From Candidatus Pacearchaeota archaeon (GTDB lineage Archaea > Nanobdellota > Nanobdellia > Pacearchaeales > GW2011-AR1), in NCBI GenBank assembly GCA_014728565.1, contig WJLK01000149.1, forward strand, positions 1 through 9,617: 9,617 nucleotides of DNA. Reading direction: 5' to 3'. The notes below the pieces were generated by a model. The model saw only the letters and a list, made by a program, of their open reading frames with translations, was not told the DNA's origin and made no database searches. How positions within the stretch are numbered: the stretch's first letter is position 1; every line of letters starts with the position of its first letter. The position numbers and the translations under genes are program-made. Positions 1-6,708 of this stretch are shown piece by piece.

Positions 1-3000
1 CATATTCTCCTCTTTTGAAATATTCAGATAAGCTGGAAAATCAGCTAGATTAGCTGAACTAGATATATTAATCTCTTTTCTCTTTAACCAATTTAAATTC
101 CACCAATTAACAGGATCTAAACTCACATTCACATTACCACACTCTCCTCCAACACAACTAACCTTAGCTGTAAAATCAAAAAATTTATCTGGATTAACAT
201 TAGTATTAGCATTAGGATCAATTAAATCAACAATCAAAGATCCATAAGAAACAGTCCAATTTGTATAATCAGAATCTGACTCACCTATATCACTAAAACA
301 TTCAACATCTAATCTAAACTCTCCACTATCATTAATAATTATATCATCATTATCATACTCCCACCAATCTCCATTATTAGAACTAGCATTACTATAAAAA
401 TAATTATTCTTATCTGGAATATTTGTAAGATTAAAAGTAGCATTAGTAATACTCCCTTCAGCAGAAACACAATTAACTCTTACTTTTGTCAAATTATCAT
501 TAAAATCAATATCACTGCAATTTACCCAACTACCTTCTTTTCTACACTGAATCTGATTTATTGTAATAGGAAAATACTCAGTTATTGTAAGATTTATTGT
601 CTTAGAATGATTATCTGTAACATTTGTATAATTAGTTGCATTGGCAGTAACATAAAAATCCCACATTGAATTTAATTCACCTGTTGAATTTATACTCCAA
701 GTAACATTACAGCTGTTATTTTTCAGATCTCCAAGGCAACTAGTATTAAGATGAATCATAGGATTCTGACTTGTTGTATAAAAAGGAGTTTCTCCACTAA
801 CCATACTAACTAATTCAAATCCATTTGAACCACCTTCAGGAGCTGTTCCATTATAACCTGAAGAAGGAGTTGTTGTTCCAGTCATATTGTTATAATCAAG
901 ACGGATTCTTCCATCACCACCAGCTCCACTACAATAACTTCCTCCACAAGCCTGACTACCACCATCTGCACTTACCAAATCTGAACCTAGAGTCATGTTA
1001 TCTGAAATTAAATAAACAGTTCCTCCACTTCCACCACCACCAGAACCAGCCCACTGGCTACCAGAACTTACACCATTGTCACCATCAGCATCTATACTCC
1101 CTGTGTTTATGATTTTATAAGAAGTTATAAAAATTATTCCTCCTCCCTTACTTCCATCCTCAGCATCAGGACTATTATCATCACCTCCTCCGCCTCCTCC
1201 AGAACCAAGTAGTAATCCTCCTAGAGAAGCATTATTATAAACAGATCCACCATCACCTCCTCCTCCGGCAGGACCTTGAGGAGAATCATCACCAGTACCT
1301 CCGGCTGTTCCATAAGCTCCACCACCACCTGAAGCACCTGCAACAGAACCTGTATCAACCTGTCCTCCGCCTCCACCTCCCTCATTCGAAGAGTCATCTC
1401 TGCTGCCAAGACCAGTGTAAGACTCACCCTGAGAACCATAGGAATGGGTTCCATAAACACCTCTTCTACCCTGTCTAAATCCACTTCCCTGAACATCAAT
1501 ATCCCCAACAACATTCAGAGTATCACTTGCTTTAAAAACAACAATTCCTCCTGTCCATCCATTCCAATCAGAAGCTATAATTGATGCTCCTGAATTAACT
1601 GTAAGGTTAACATACTGAGGAACTCTAACCACCTGAGTAGAAGTAGCAGTTGTAGAATTAAAACTACCAGAATAATAACTATTAACCAATGCTGACTCTA
1701 AATTTATAGTATTACCAGAAATATTAGAAATTGTAACAAACTCGTAGTTTCCAGCAATCCCATTTGAGTAATTCTGCATCTGAATTACTAAAATTTCATC
1801 ACTGCTATTAAATTCTGAAGCATCACCAACATCAATCGAAAGACTTCCAGAACCTTCATTACCAGTCAGATAAGTATAATTATTAATTACTGTGCTTGCA
1901 GAAGTAATAGTCACTGAATCATCACTTCCAGAACCATATGAACCTAAGCTTCCAGAAGAGGACTTATAATAAATTGATGAATTCACATTACCACACTCTC
2001 CTCCAACACAGTTAATTTGTGCTGTGAAATTAAAAAACCTGTCTTTAGAAACACTATGGTTTGAACTGGGATCTATTAAATCTACTGTTAAATTCCCCCA
2101 TGATAAAGACCAGTTTATATCCTCAGTTGATACAGGATTTTCCCTGCAAACAATATGAAGATTAAAATCTCCTGAATCATTAAGATTAAAATCAGTGAAA
2201 TCATACTGCCAGTAACCATCTGTCCTTGACAAAACAGTATCATTGAAATAAACATGGTCATCTTGTATATTTTTCAATGAAAAAGTCACATTACTAACAC
2301 TTCCTCCTGACTGAGAACTGCAATTTGTTCTCACTAAAGTAAGTTCATCATTATAGCTTGTTGTATTACAATCAACCCATCCTCGTCCTGTTATAAAACA
2401 GCCTGTGTTTTTTATTTCTGGAGGATTATCTAGTATTGTTATATTATTACTCGAATTAGTTGTTCCATCTAAATTTCCATCATTAGGTGTTACCTCACAA
2501 CTCCAGACATCATCCACATCAGTTTCCTGAGAGACAATTAAAGTAGTCTGATTATTATAAAGTGCACCAACCTGCTCTGAACTTAAACTCCTGTTGTAAA
2601 TCCTGAAATCATCAATATAACCATTAAAAGTCTCTCCTGATGAATCTGAGGCTCCTACAACAAGTTTTGCTGCAGTATCTGTTCCATAACTTAAAACACT
2701 CTGAGTATCATTTAAAACTCCATTTTCATATAAATAAGAATTAGAATCATCCTGAACTAAAACCAGATGGATCCACTCTCCCTCCCTGTAATCATAACTA
2801 AAAGATATTGATTCACCACTCCTCTCCCATTTCAACTGGTCATCATTATAATTTCTTCCTAGCTGCCACATCATATCTGAGGAATCCCATGAATCCCTCT
2901 TTCCAACTAAAAACTGATGACTAGTATCTCCACCATTCCAGTAATACCATAAAGATATTGTAATATTTGTTCCTGCAGGATTAAAATTACCTAAATCAAT

Positions 3001-5982
3001 ATACTCTGTTGAGCTTGCATCAAACTCATAAACTCCTCTCCCATCATATCCTGCTGTTGAATTCCAGGTAGCTCCAACCGCAGTACCATTATTGCTATAT
3101 CCTGAATAATCTCTTGTAAAGCTATTATTTGAACCACCCTCAAAAGGAAGATTAACTGTTTCAAAAGAATTCCCATCTAAATACCAATTATATATATTTT
3201 TAATATCATCGCCATTAACATCATAAGTCGACTGATTATAACAAGTTAAATTCTCATCTGTAGAATTTGATCCAGAACTAGAAATTAATAAAGGGCTATC
3301 CTGAGTAGGAGCATAGTTTCTCAATTGAAAAGTTATTGCAAATACATTTCTGTCCTCAAATCTCATATTTGAATAAGATTTTGCAACATCTAAATCTATA
3401 TTATGGCTGCTTGTATCAAGATTTTCTACTGTCTGAATAACAAAAGGTCTTTCATCAGTTGAATCATGAGAATTTTCTAAATCATAATCATCACTTGTCT
3501 GTGTTCCAGGACTGTCTGAATCATCTATCTGCAATCTACCTTTATAATGCCTGTTGTCATCAGCAACATCTGTTATACTAGAAGCCAGTGCCCAGACATC
3601 TCCCTGAATTTGTGGTTGTATATCAACACTTCCAATTTCTGTGGCTGTTGCAAAATTATCATTGTTATCATCTGTGTCTACTGATGCTTCGTTCCAGTAA
3701 TTTTCATGAGACTCAAAATTCTCTAAATTAAGTGCAAATATAGCACTGTAAGTCCTTGTACCTCCACTTCCCGAATCTCTTCTGCTTTGAGATGTAAAAG
3801 TATTCTCTTCATTATTCAATGTATAAACTCTAGCAAGTGTATGAACATATCTATCATTTGTCGTATCTTCTCCTTCTATTGATATTTCAGGTTGTGTGCT
3901 AGTTATTGTTCCAGCAGAGTTAATCCGAGTCTCCCAGTTCCTACTACTTGAATCCTGATCTATTCTTCCGGTTGCTAAAATTAACCAGTCCTCGCTATTG
4001 GAATTTGGAGTAAACTGAATTTCTGCATTATTGGAAGAAGACCAGCTATCTGATAATCCTGTGCTTGATGCATCCTCATCAAAAAACCAGTCTGTATCCT
4101 CTGTTAGTATTTCTGAAAGTTCTATCGCTAATATTGTAACCTGATCTGTGCTTACAGTATCGCTTGAATCAAGAGTTATATGTTGCAACTGTACATCCTC
4201 CCCCTCAACTGCTGTCCAGACAGTGAACCAAAAATACATATAAGAACTAGTAGCATAATAAGGATCAAAAATATGGTCACTTCCTGTAAATGCAGCGCTT
4301 CCGTGCAATAATCTTGCCCCATAATCTCCTGCTCCATCATTCATCCCTATCTGTGCTGTAGCTACAATAAGATATTTTCTTCCTGCAGTAAAATTTCCAG
4401 AATCTATTACTGCTCCTGAAATATCTCCCCAACTACTAACACCTGTTCTCGTCTGAGCACTTGTCTGTTCTATAAAAACATGGGGTAATTCTCCAGCAGT
4501 GTTATGAGCATATGCTTTTACATCTCCAAAATTAAATTCAAGATCATGCTTTCCTCTAGTTATAACTTTGCTTATTTCAAAACCAGTTTCATTACATTCA
4601 TAATCCCTAATAAATACACCTCCATCAATCCATTCATAACCTAAACTCTCATTTCCACATCTTATTTCTAAAAACTTCAAATCCTCGCTATAACTCTGAT
4701 TATCCCAGAATGTATTATTTATTGCTTTAATTAACAAATCAGCTTTTCCAAAAGTTTCAAATCTAACTGTCCAGTTCCCACCAACTGCAGGATAACTTTT
4801 AACATTTAATATATCTATTCCTATTTCAAAAGTCTGGTTGCTTAAATGAGGAACTACCCATTCAACCTTATCTATCATCCCATTAGAATTTTCATCAAAA
4901 ACTTCAAAATCCAGATATTTATTTTCTTCTTTCCAATAAACCTTAATTAAATTTTTCTTATTCAGGGGCAATATCTCTTTAATCTCAGTGTATGAAAGCA
5001 CATTTTCATAACTAACATCTGGAGGAGAATAAACCTTAACTTCTTTTTGAAATATCTTTTCTTTAGAACCAGGAAGGATTTTCTCAATTTTTTTTGGACC
5101 TTCTGTTATATACTCTTTTTCACTTCCATTTATTCTTTTAATCCATCTAACGGGTTTATTAATCTCAGCTTTTTCATGGACCAGATAAATATCTTCAGAA
5201 ATTCCAGAATCAGTAACATCAGGTTCTTCATATATATTAAACCGATACTCTTCTTTTCCTCCATCTTTCCAAATCTCTATTTTATACACTTCAGGTTCTT
5301 CAGGCTCAAAAATAAAAAAATCATTACTACCCTTTCTTGAAAACTTTTCACCAGATGAATCAAAAATATTAATTTCATAATTACCAAAATTCCTTAAATT
5401 AATTCTTATTTTTTCTCCTAAACAAAAACTATTGTTTTTGCTAAAATCAAAATCAATAAGATCCTCAGGTTGATTATTTTTTCCAGTTAATTTATATAAA
5501 CCTTTTTTCAATAAAGAATAAAGCGATTTTTCAGGAGAATTTTCATTTTCACCTATATTTTCATAGAGATTTTTTTCCCCTTCATCCTTTTCAAATGTCT
5601 CATCATCGATTTCCTCTTTTAAAACATCTGATTCTTTCTCTCCAACAACCAATTCATCAATAACTTCAAACTCATATACCTCATTCTCGCCATCTAACTC
5701 TGTCTCTAAAATATATTTTCCAAGTTCTTCAGGCTCAAAAATAACAGCACCTCCATAACCTTCTTTAAAAAAGGTATCGCTAGGAGTTATTATCTTTAGC
5801 TTATAATTTTTATCAGTAAGGTCGATCTTAACTTTCTCTCCTAAAATATATTCATTTTTTTCTATCACTGCAGAACCAAGAGAGACAATCAGCAGTCCAA
5901 GAATCAGTCCAATTAATAATATCCCTATGATGCTTATAGCACCAATCTTAGCCATACTTCTCTTATTCCAGAACCTATTCAT
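1..5982 (-). CDS. Giant secreted multi-domain surface protein, C-terminus beyond left edge
   Basis: All 1994 codons from the ATG at 5982 to base 1 are open. A signal sequence or signal anchor (residues 12-38) indicates export. Domains in order: two similar beta-type repeats (43-110, 183-251) around an acidic linker; a module ending in DENSNGMID (363-371) and VPHLSNQT (377-384); a GNWTVRF...GKHDLEF module (about 392-493); three unassigned repeats of about 131 residues (515-890); a LamG-like jellyroll (946-1144) inserted in an Ig-like domain; a duplicated module of about 147 residues (1190-1334 and 1806-1952); between these copies a Gly-rich domain (1499-1690) and an Ig-like segment with GETPFYT; finally WWNLNWLKRKEINIS (1960-1974), the typical start of DUF2341. 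There are many N-x-S/T sequons and no catalytic motif that I recognise. Adhesion or cell-envelope interaction is the likely role, by inference. Start choice: SD GGGGGTGA just upstream and an 8-base overlap with the RHH gene. Confidence 0.93.
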   Translation of the reverse strand, partial: MNRFWNKRSMAKIGAISIIGILLIGLILGLLIVSLGSAVIEKNEYILGEKVKIDLTDKNYKLKIITPSDTFFKEGYGGAVIFEPEELGKYILETELDGENEVYEFEVIDELVVGEKESDVLKEEIDDETFEKDEGEKNLYENIGENENSPEKSLYSLLKKGLYKLTGKNNQPEDLIDFDFSKNNSFCLGEKIRINLRNFGNYEINIFDSSGEKFSRKGSNDFFIFEPEEPEVYKIEIWKDGGKEEYRFNIYEEPDVTDSGISEDIYLVHEKAEINKPVRWIKRINGSEKEYITEGPKKIEKILPGSKEKIFQKEVKVYSPPDVSYENVLSYTEIKEILPLNKKNLIKVYWKEENKYLDFEVFDENSNGMIDKVEWVVPHLSNQTFEIGIDILNVKSYPAVGGNWTVRFETFGKADLLIKAINNTFWDNQSYSEDLKFLEIRCGNESLGYEWIDGGVFIRDYECNETGFEISKVITRGKHDLEFNFGDVKAYAHNTAGELPHVFIEQTSAQTRTGVSSWGDISGAVIDSGNFTAGRKYLIVATAQIGMNDGAGDYGARLLHGSAAFTGSDHIFDPYYATSSYMYFWFTVWTAVEGEDVQLQHITLDSSDTVSTDQVTILAIELSEILTEDTDWFFDEDASSTGLSDSWSSSNNAEIQFTPNSNSEDWLILATGRIDQDSSSRNWETRINSAGTITSTQPEISIEGEDTTNDRYVHTLARVYTLNNEENTFTSQSRRDSGSGGTRTYSAIFALNLENFESHENYWNEASVDTDDNNDNFATATEIGSVDIQPQIQGDVWALASSITDVADDNRHYKGRLQIDDSDSPGTQTSDDYDLENSHDSTDERPFVIQTVENLDTSSHNIDLDVAKSYSNMRFEDRNVFAITFQLRNYAPTQDSPLLISSSGSNSTDENLTCYNQSTYDVNGDDIKNIYNWYLDGNSFETVNLPFEGGSNNSFTRDYSGYSNNGTAVGATWNSTAGYDGRGVYEFDASSTEYIDLGNFNPAGTNITISLWYYWNGGDTSHQFLVGKRDSWDSSDMMWQLGRNYNDDQLKWERSGESISFSYDYREGEWIHLVLVQDDSNSYLYENGVLNDTQSVLSYGTDTAAKLVVGASDSSGETFNGYIDDFRIYNRSLSSEQVGALYNNQTTLIVSQETDVDDVWSCEVTPNDGNLDGTTNSSNNITILDNPPEIKNTGCFITGRGWVDCNTTSYNDELTLVRTNCSSQSGGSVSNVTFSLKNIQDDHVYFNDTVLSRTDGYWQYDFTDFNLNDSGDFNLHIVCRENPVSTEDINWSLSWGNLTVDLIDPSSNHSVSKDRFFNFTAQINCVGGECGNVNSSIYYKSSSGSLGSYGSGSDDSVTITSASTVINNYTYLTGNEGSGSLSIDVGDASEFNSSDEILVIQMQNYSNGIAGNYEFVTISNISGNTINLESALVNSYYSGSFNSTTATSTQVVRVPQYVNLTVNSGASIIASDWNGWTGGIVVFKASDTLNVVGDIDVQGSGFRQGRRGVYGTHSYGSQGESYTGLGSRDDSSNEGGGGGGQVDTGSVAGASGGGGAYGTAGGTGDDSPQGPAGGGGDGGSVYNNASLGGLLLGSGGGGGGDDNSPDAEDGSKGGGIIFITSYKIINTGSIDADGDNGVSSGSQWAGSGGGGSGGTVYLISDNMTLGSDLVSADGGSQACGGSYCSGAGGDGRIRLDYNNMTGTTTPSSGYNGTAPEGGSNGFELVSMVSGETPFYTTSQNPMIHLNTSCLGDLKNNSCNVTWSINSTGELNSMWDFYVTANATNYTNVTDNHSKTINLTITEYFPITINQIQCRKEGSWVNCSDIDFNDNLTKVRVNCVSAEGSITNATFNLTNIPDKNNYFYSNASSNNGDWWEYDNDDIIINDSGEFRLDVECFSDIGESDSDYTNWTVSYGSLIVDLIDPNANTNVNPDKFFDFTAKVSCVGGECGNVNVSLDPVNWWNLNWLKRKEINISSSANLADFPAYLNISKEENM
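127..567 (-). repeat. Second copy of the duplicated 147-residue exoprotein module
   Basis: Residues 1806-1952 of the giant protein repeat residues 1190-1334 in the same order: a WVNC/WVDC start, an NCxSxxGS(I/V)(T/S)NxTF block, WEYD/WQYD, INDSGEF/LNDSGDF, VDLIDP, and CVGGECGNVN at the end. Bases 127-156 are identical to 1981-2010 (30 of 30), but the rest has diverged at the DNA level. Confidence 0.8.
913..1488 (-). other. Gly-rich domain region of the giant protein
   Basis: Residues 1499-1690 contain many G3 to G6 runs spaced by Ser, Asp and aromatic residues. They follow a beta-strand block (VVRVPQYVNLTV, about 1446-1457; GGIVVFKASDTLNV, about 1475-1488). This layout resembles the Gly-rich domains of myxobacterial AgmC-like proteins and of the metazoan ALK/LTK receptors, where glycine runs pack as polyglycine-II helices. 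Similarity is judged from pattern only. The coding strand is visibly richer in G here because GGA and GGT codons dominate. Confidence 0.6.
1981..2415 (-). repeat. First copy of the duplicated 147-residue exoprotein module
   Basis: Residues 1190-1334 of the giant protein; partner of 127-567. It directly follows the domain carrying the LamG insert and precedes the Gly-rich part. Four or more cysteines per copy are conserved between the two, which fits disulphide-stabilised Ig-like folds. Confidence 0.8.
2551..3147 (-). other. LamG-like (concanavalin-type) jellyroll domain inside the giant protein
   Basis: Residues 946-1144 show the classic order: DYSGYSNNGT (958-967), GVYEFDASS...YIDLG, ITISLWYYW, LVGKRDS, EGEWIHLVLVQD, LYENGVLND, and GYIDDFRIYNRSLS (1121-1134). 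It is flanked by LTCYNQSTYDVNGD before and VWSCEVTPNDG after, which together look like two halves of one Ig-like domain. The family usually binds glycans or glycoproteins; the ligand is not predictable here. Confidence 0.85.
3313..4440 (-). repeat. Three tandem divergent repeats of about 131 residues, unassigned fold
   Basis: Anchor strands recur in residues 515-890. YLIVATA (537-543), WLILATG (666-672) and VWALASS (796-802) start the units. AIELSEI (619-625), ALNLENF (750-756) and AITFQL (882-887) close them. Spacings are 129-132 residues. The alternating hydrophobic pattern fits beta sandwiches. I do not recognise the family. Confidence 0.6.
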
Positions 5983-6130
5983 TTTCACCCCCTTCTTTTT
6001 CCTTTTTCAAAAGAAGCTTAACAGCCTCTTCAACAGCATGAGAACGATTTCTATATTTTCCAGAATTAATCAGTTTATTTAGAACTTTAATAGTTTCTTT
6101 ATCAAAAGTAAAACTTGCTCTCTCTTTCAT
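5975..6130 (-). CDS. Small ribbon-helix-helix (RHH/CopG-like) DNA-binding regulator
   Basis: The product is 51 residues. Residues 4-10 (RASFTFD) fit the DNA-contacting beta strand, residues 11-24 (KETIKVLNKLINSG) helix 1, and residues 26-44 (KYRNRSHAVEEAVKLLLKK) the turn and helix 2. The 'YRNRSHAVEEAV' block is the usual RHH signature, and the length is normal for a minimal dimer-forming RHH protein. The stop overlaps the start of the giant exoprotein gene as ATGAATAG, so translation of the two is probably coupled. An SD-like AGAGGT lies 7 bases before the ATG. No toxin gene is next to it, so an antitoxin role is not supported. A local transcription regulator is the best call. The TATTAC array about 60 bases upstream is a candidate binding site, and autoregulation is inferred. 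Confidence 0.9.
   Translation of the reverse strand: MKERASFTFDKETIKVLNKLINSGKYRNRSHAVEEAVKLLLKKEKEGGENE
5985..5992 (-). promoter_or_regulatory. Ribosome binding site of the giant exoprotein gene
   Basis: The minus strand reads GGGGGTGA followed by AA and the ATG at 5982. It matches the archaeal anti-SD partner GGAGGTGA at seven of eight bases and lies inside the last codons of the RHH gene. It supports the ATG at 5982 over the in-frame ATG nine codons downstream (5955). Confidence 0.75.
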
Positions 6131-6137
6131 TCAAATA

Positions 6138-6143
6138 ACCTCT
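6138..6143 (-). promoter_or_regulatory. Ribosome binding site of the RHH gene
   Basis: AGAGGT on the minus strand, with a 7-base spacer to the ATG at 6130. A second similar block, GGAGAGGT, lies further upstream at 6148-6155. Together they make the transcript around the start purine-rich. Confidence 0.6.
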
Positions 6144-6189
6144 TTTTACCTCTCCATATTATAACCTATAAATCAACTCCCTTTAAAAA

Positions 6190-6225
6190 TATTACCTAGT
6201 ATTACTAAATATTACAAAGTATTAC
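6190..6225. repeat. Four TATTAC hexamers at exact 10-bp period, candidate RHH operator
   Basis: TATTAC occurs at 6190-6195, 6200-6205, 6210-6215 and 6220-6225, so every copy starts 10 bases after the previous one and lies on nearly the same face of the helix. At the next level, two 20-base units (6189-6208 and 6209-6228) match at 17 of 20 positions. AGTATTACT, a near-palindrome around its central base, occurs at 6198-6206 and 6218-6226. The array lies in the divergent region upstream of the RHH gene and abuts a minus-strand TATA-like box. Known RHH repressors such as the plasmid omega protein bind tandem heptads (WATCACW) cooperatively, and this looks alike. Binding by the adjacent RHH protein is inference. 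Confidence 0.7.
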
Positions 6226-6233
6226 TATTTAAA
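6226..6233 (-). promoter_or_regulatory. Candidate TATA box for the RHH-giant exoprotein operon
   Basis: The minus strand reads TTTAAATA, preceded by A-rich AGAAAGATT that could serve as a B-recognition element. Transcription would begin about 25 bases downstream, near 6204, inside the TATTAC array. A protein bound to the array would then block initiation. Two other AT boxes could be used instead: TTTTTAAA at 6181-6188, and ATTTATA at 6167-6173, which would give a leader of about 15 bases. The choice between them is not settled by the sequence. Confidence 0.45.
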
Positions 6234-6253
6234 AATCTTTCTAAATATTAAAA

Positions 6254-6261
6254 TTTAAATA
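6254..6261 (+). promoter_or_regulatory. TATA box for the small membrane protein, leaderless transcript
   Basis: TTTAAATA is preceded by A-rich ATTAAAA. Its centre is about 25 bases before the ATG at 6283, the normal archaeal distance from TATA box to transcription start. No SD-like sequence lies in the bases before this ATG (GCTTTATTAAAA). The transcript therefore probably starts at or next to the start codon. The box lies about 30 bases beyond the TATTAC array, so a protein on the array could affect this promoter as well. Confidence 0.55.
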
Positions 6262-6282
6262 GGGATTTTTGCTTTATTAAAA

Positions 6283-6708
6283 ATGAAAAAACCTAAAAAA
6301 AACAGGATTCCTATTGGAATAAAAATAATATCTGCAATATATTTCCTCACCTCTCTAACATCATTAATAATTTCAGGTATAGCTTTTTTTAAAAAAGATT
6401 TATTCCTTTCAATACCTCCTTTTAATAACAAACCACCCCTTGTTCCGGGAGCATTTATCTACCTTGGAATTTTAATGATAATTATAGCAGTATTATCATT
6501 TTTAATTGCATTTTACCTACTAAAATCAAAACAATGGGCAATAATAGCAGTTGCAGTAATCTCCTTAATTAATATTATTGGAGGTGTTCTATCTATAATA
6601 GAAGGCAGTTATTTAAGCATAATAAATCTCTTAGCAAATACAACTATACTAGGTTATATTATAATTTACAAATACAAATTAAAAAATCAAAACCATCCAG
6701 GTTCATAA
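6283..6708 (+). CDS. Small four-helix integral membrane protein, function unknown
   Basis: The product is 141 residues with a basic N-terminus (MKKPKKNR) and four hydrophobic segments at about 11-35, 57-80, 85-106 and 112-129. It ends in a basic tail (KYKLKNQ). By the positive-inside rule both ends are cytoplasmic. It has no cysteine and no catalytic motif. The hairpin between helices 2 and 3 (LLKSKQWAIIAV) resembles the 'KGKxWA' turn common in small uncharacterised prokaryotic four-helix membrane proteins, but I cannot assign a named family. The gene stands alone on the plus strand, divergent from the RHH gene. Its last 22 bases overlap the 3' end of the convergent secreted-protein gene. The start follows from the TATA spacing and the lack of any upstream in-frame alternative before the promoter. 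Confidence 0.85.
   Translation: MKKPKKNRIPIGIKIISAIYFLTSLTSLIISGIAFFKKDLFLSIPPFNNKPPLVPGAFIYLGILMIIIAVLSFLIAFYLLKSKQWAIIAVAVISLINIIGGVLSIIEGSYLSIINLLANTTILGYIIIYKYKLKNQNHPGS
6681..6686 (-). terminator. Candidate poly-T terminator after the secreted-protein gene
   Basis: Immediately after the TGA stop (6687-6689) the minus strand runs TTTTTTAATTTG. A short T run after a stop is enough for termination in many archaea. There is no stable hairpin. The site lies inside the coding region of the opposing membrane-protein gene. Confidence 0.3.

Noticed and set aside
825..1112. Plus-strand frame of 95 codons with a very His/Leu-rich product
   Set aside because: It lies opposite the Gly-rich codons of the giant gene. 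The repeated His, Asn and Leu come from the complement of GGT, GGA and nearby codons, and there is no SD or promoter.
1221..1514. Minus-strand frame of 97 codons rich in Val, Leu and Glu
   Set aside because: It is a shifted reading of the same Gly-rich stretch. The frame at 5982-1 is open for its full length and encodes recognisable domains.
2991..3176. Minus-strand frame of 61 codons
   Set aside because: A shifted-frame shadow within the LamG domain of the giant gene.
5047..5340. Plus-strand frame of 97 codons rich in Phe, Ile and Asn
   Set aside because: It is antisense to Lys/Glu-rich codons of the giant gene. The composition follows from complementing AAA and GAA codons, and there is no promoter or SD.
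6190..6225. The TATTAC array as a CRISPR array or plasmid iteron origin
   Set aside because: The 10-bp unit is far too short for CRISPR. No Rep gene, AT-rich unwinding block or longer iteron is present, and an operator next to an RHH gene explains it better.
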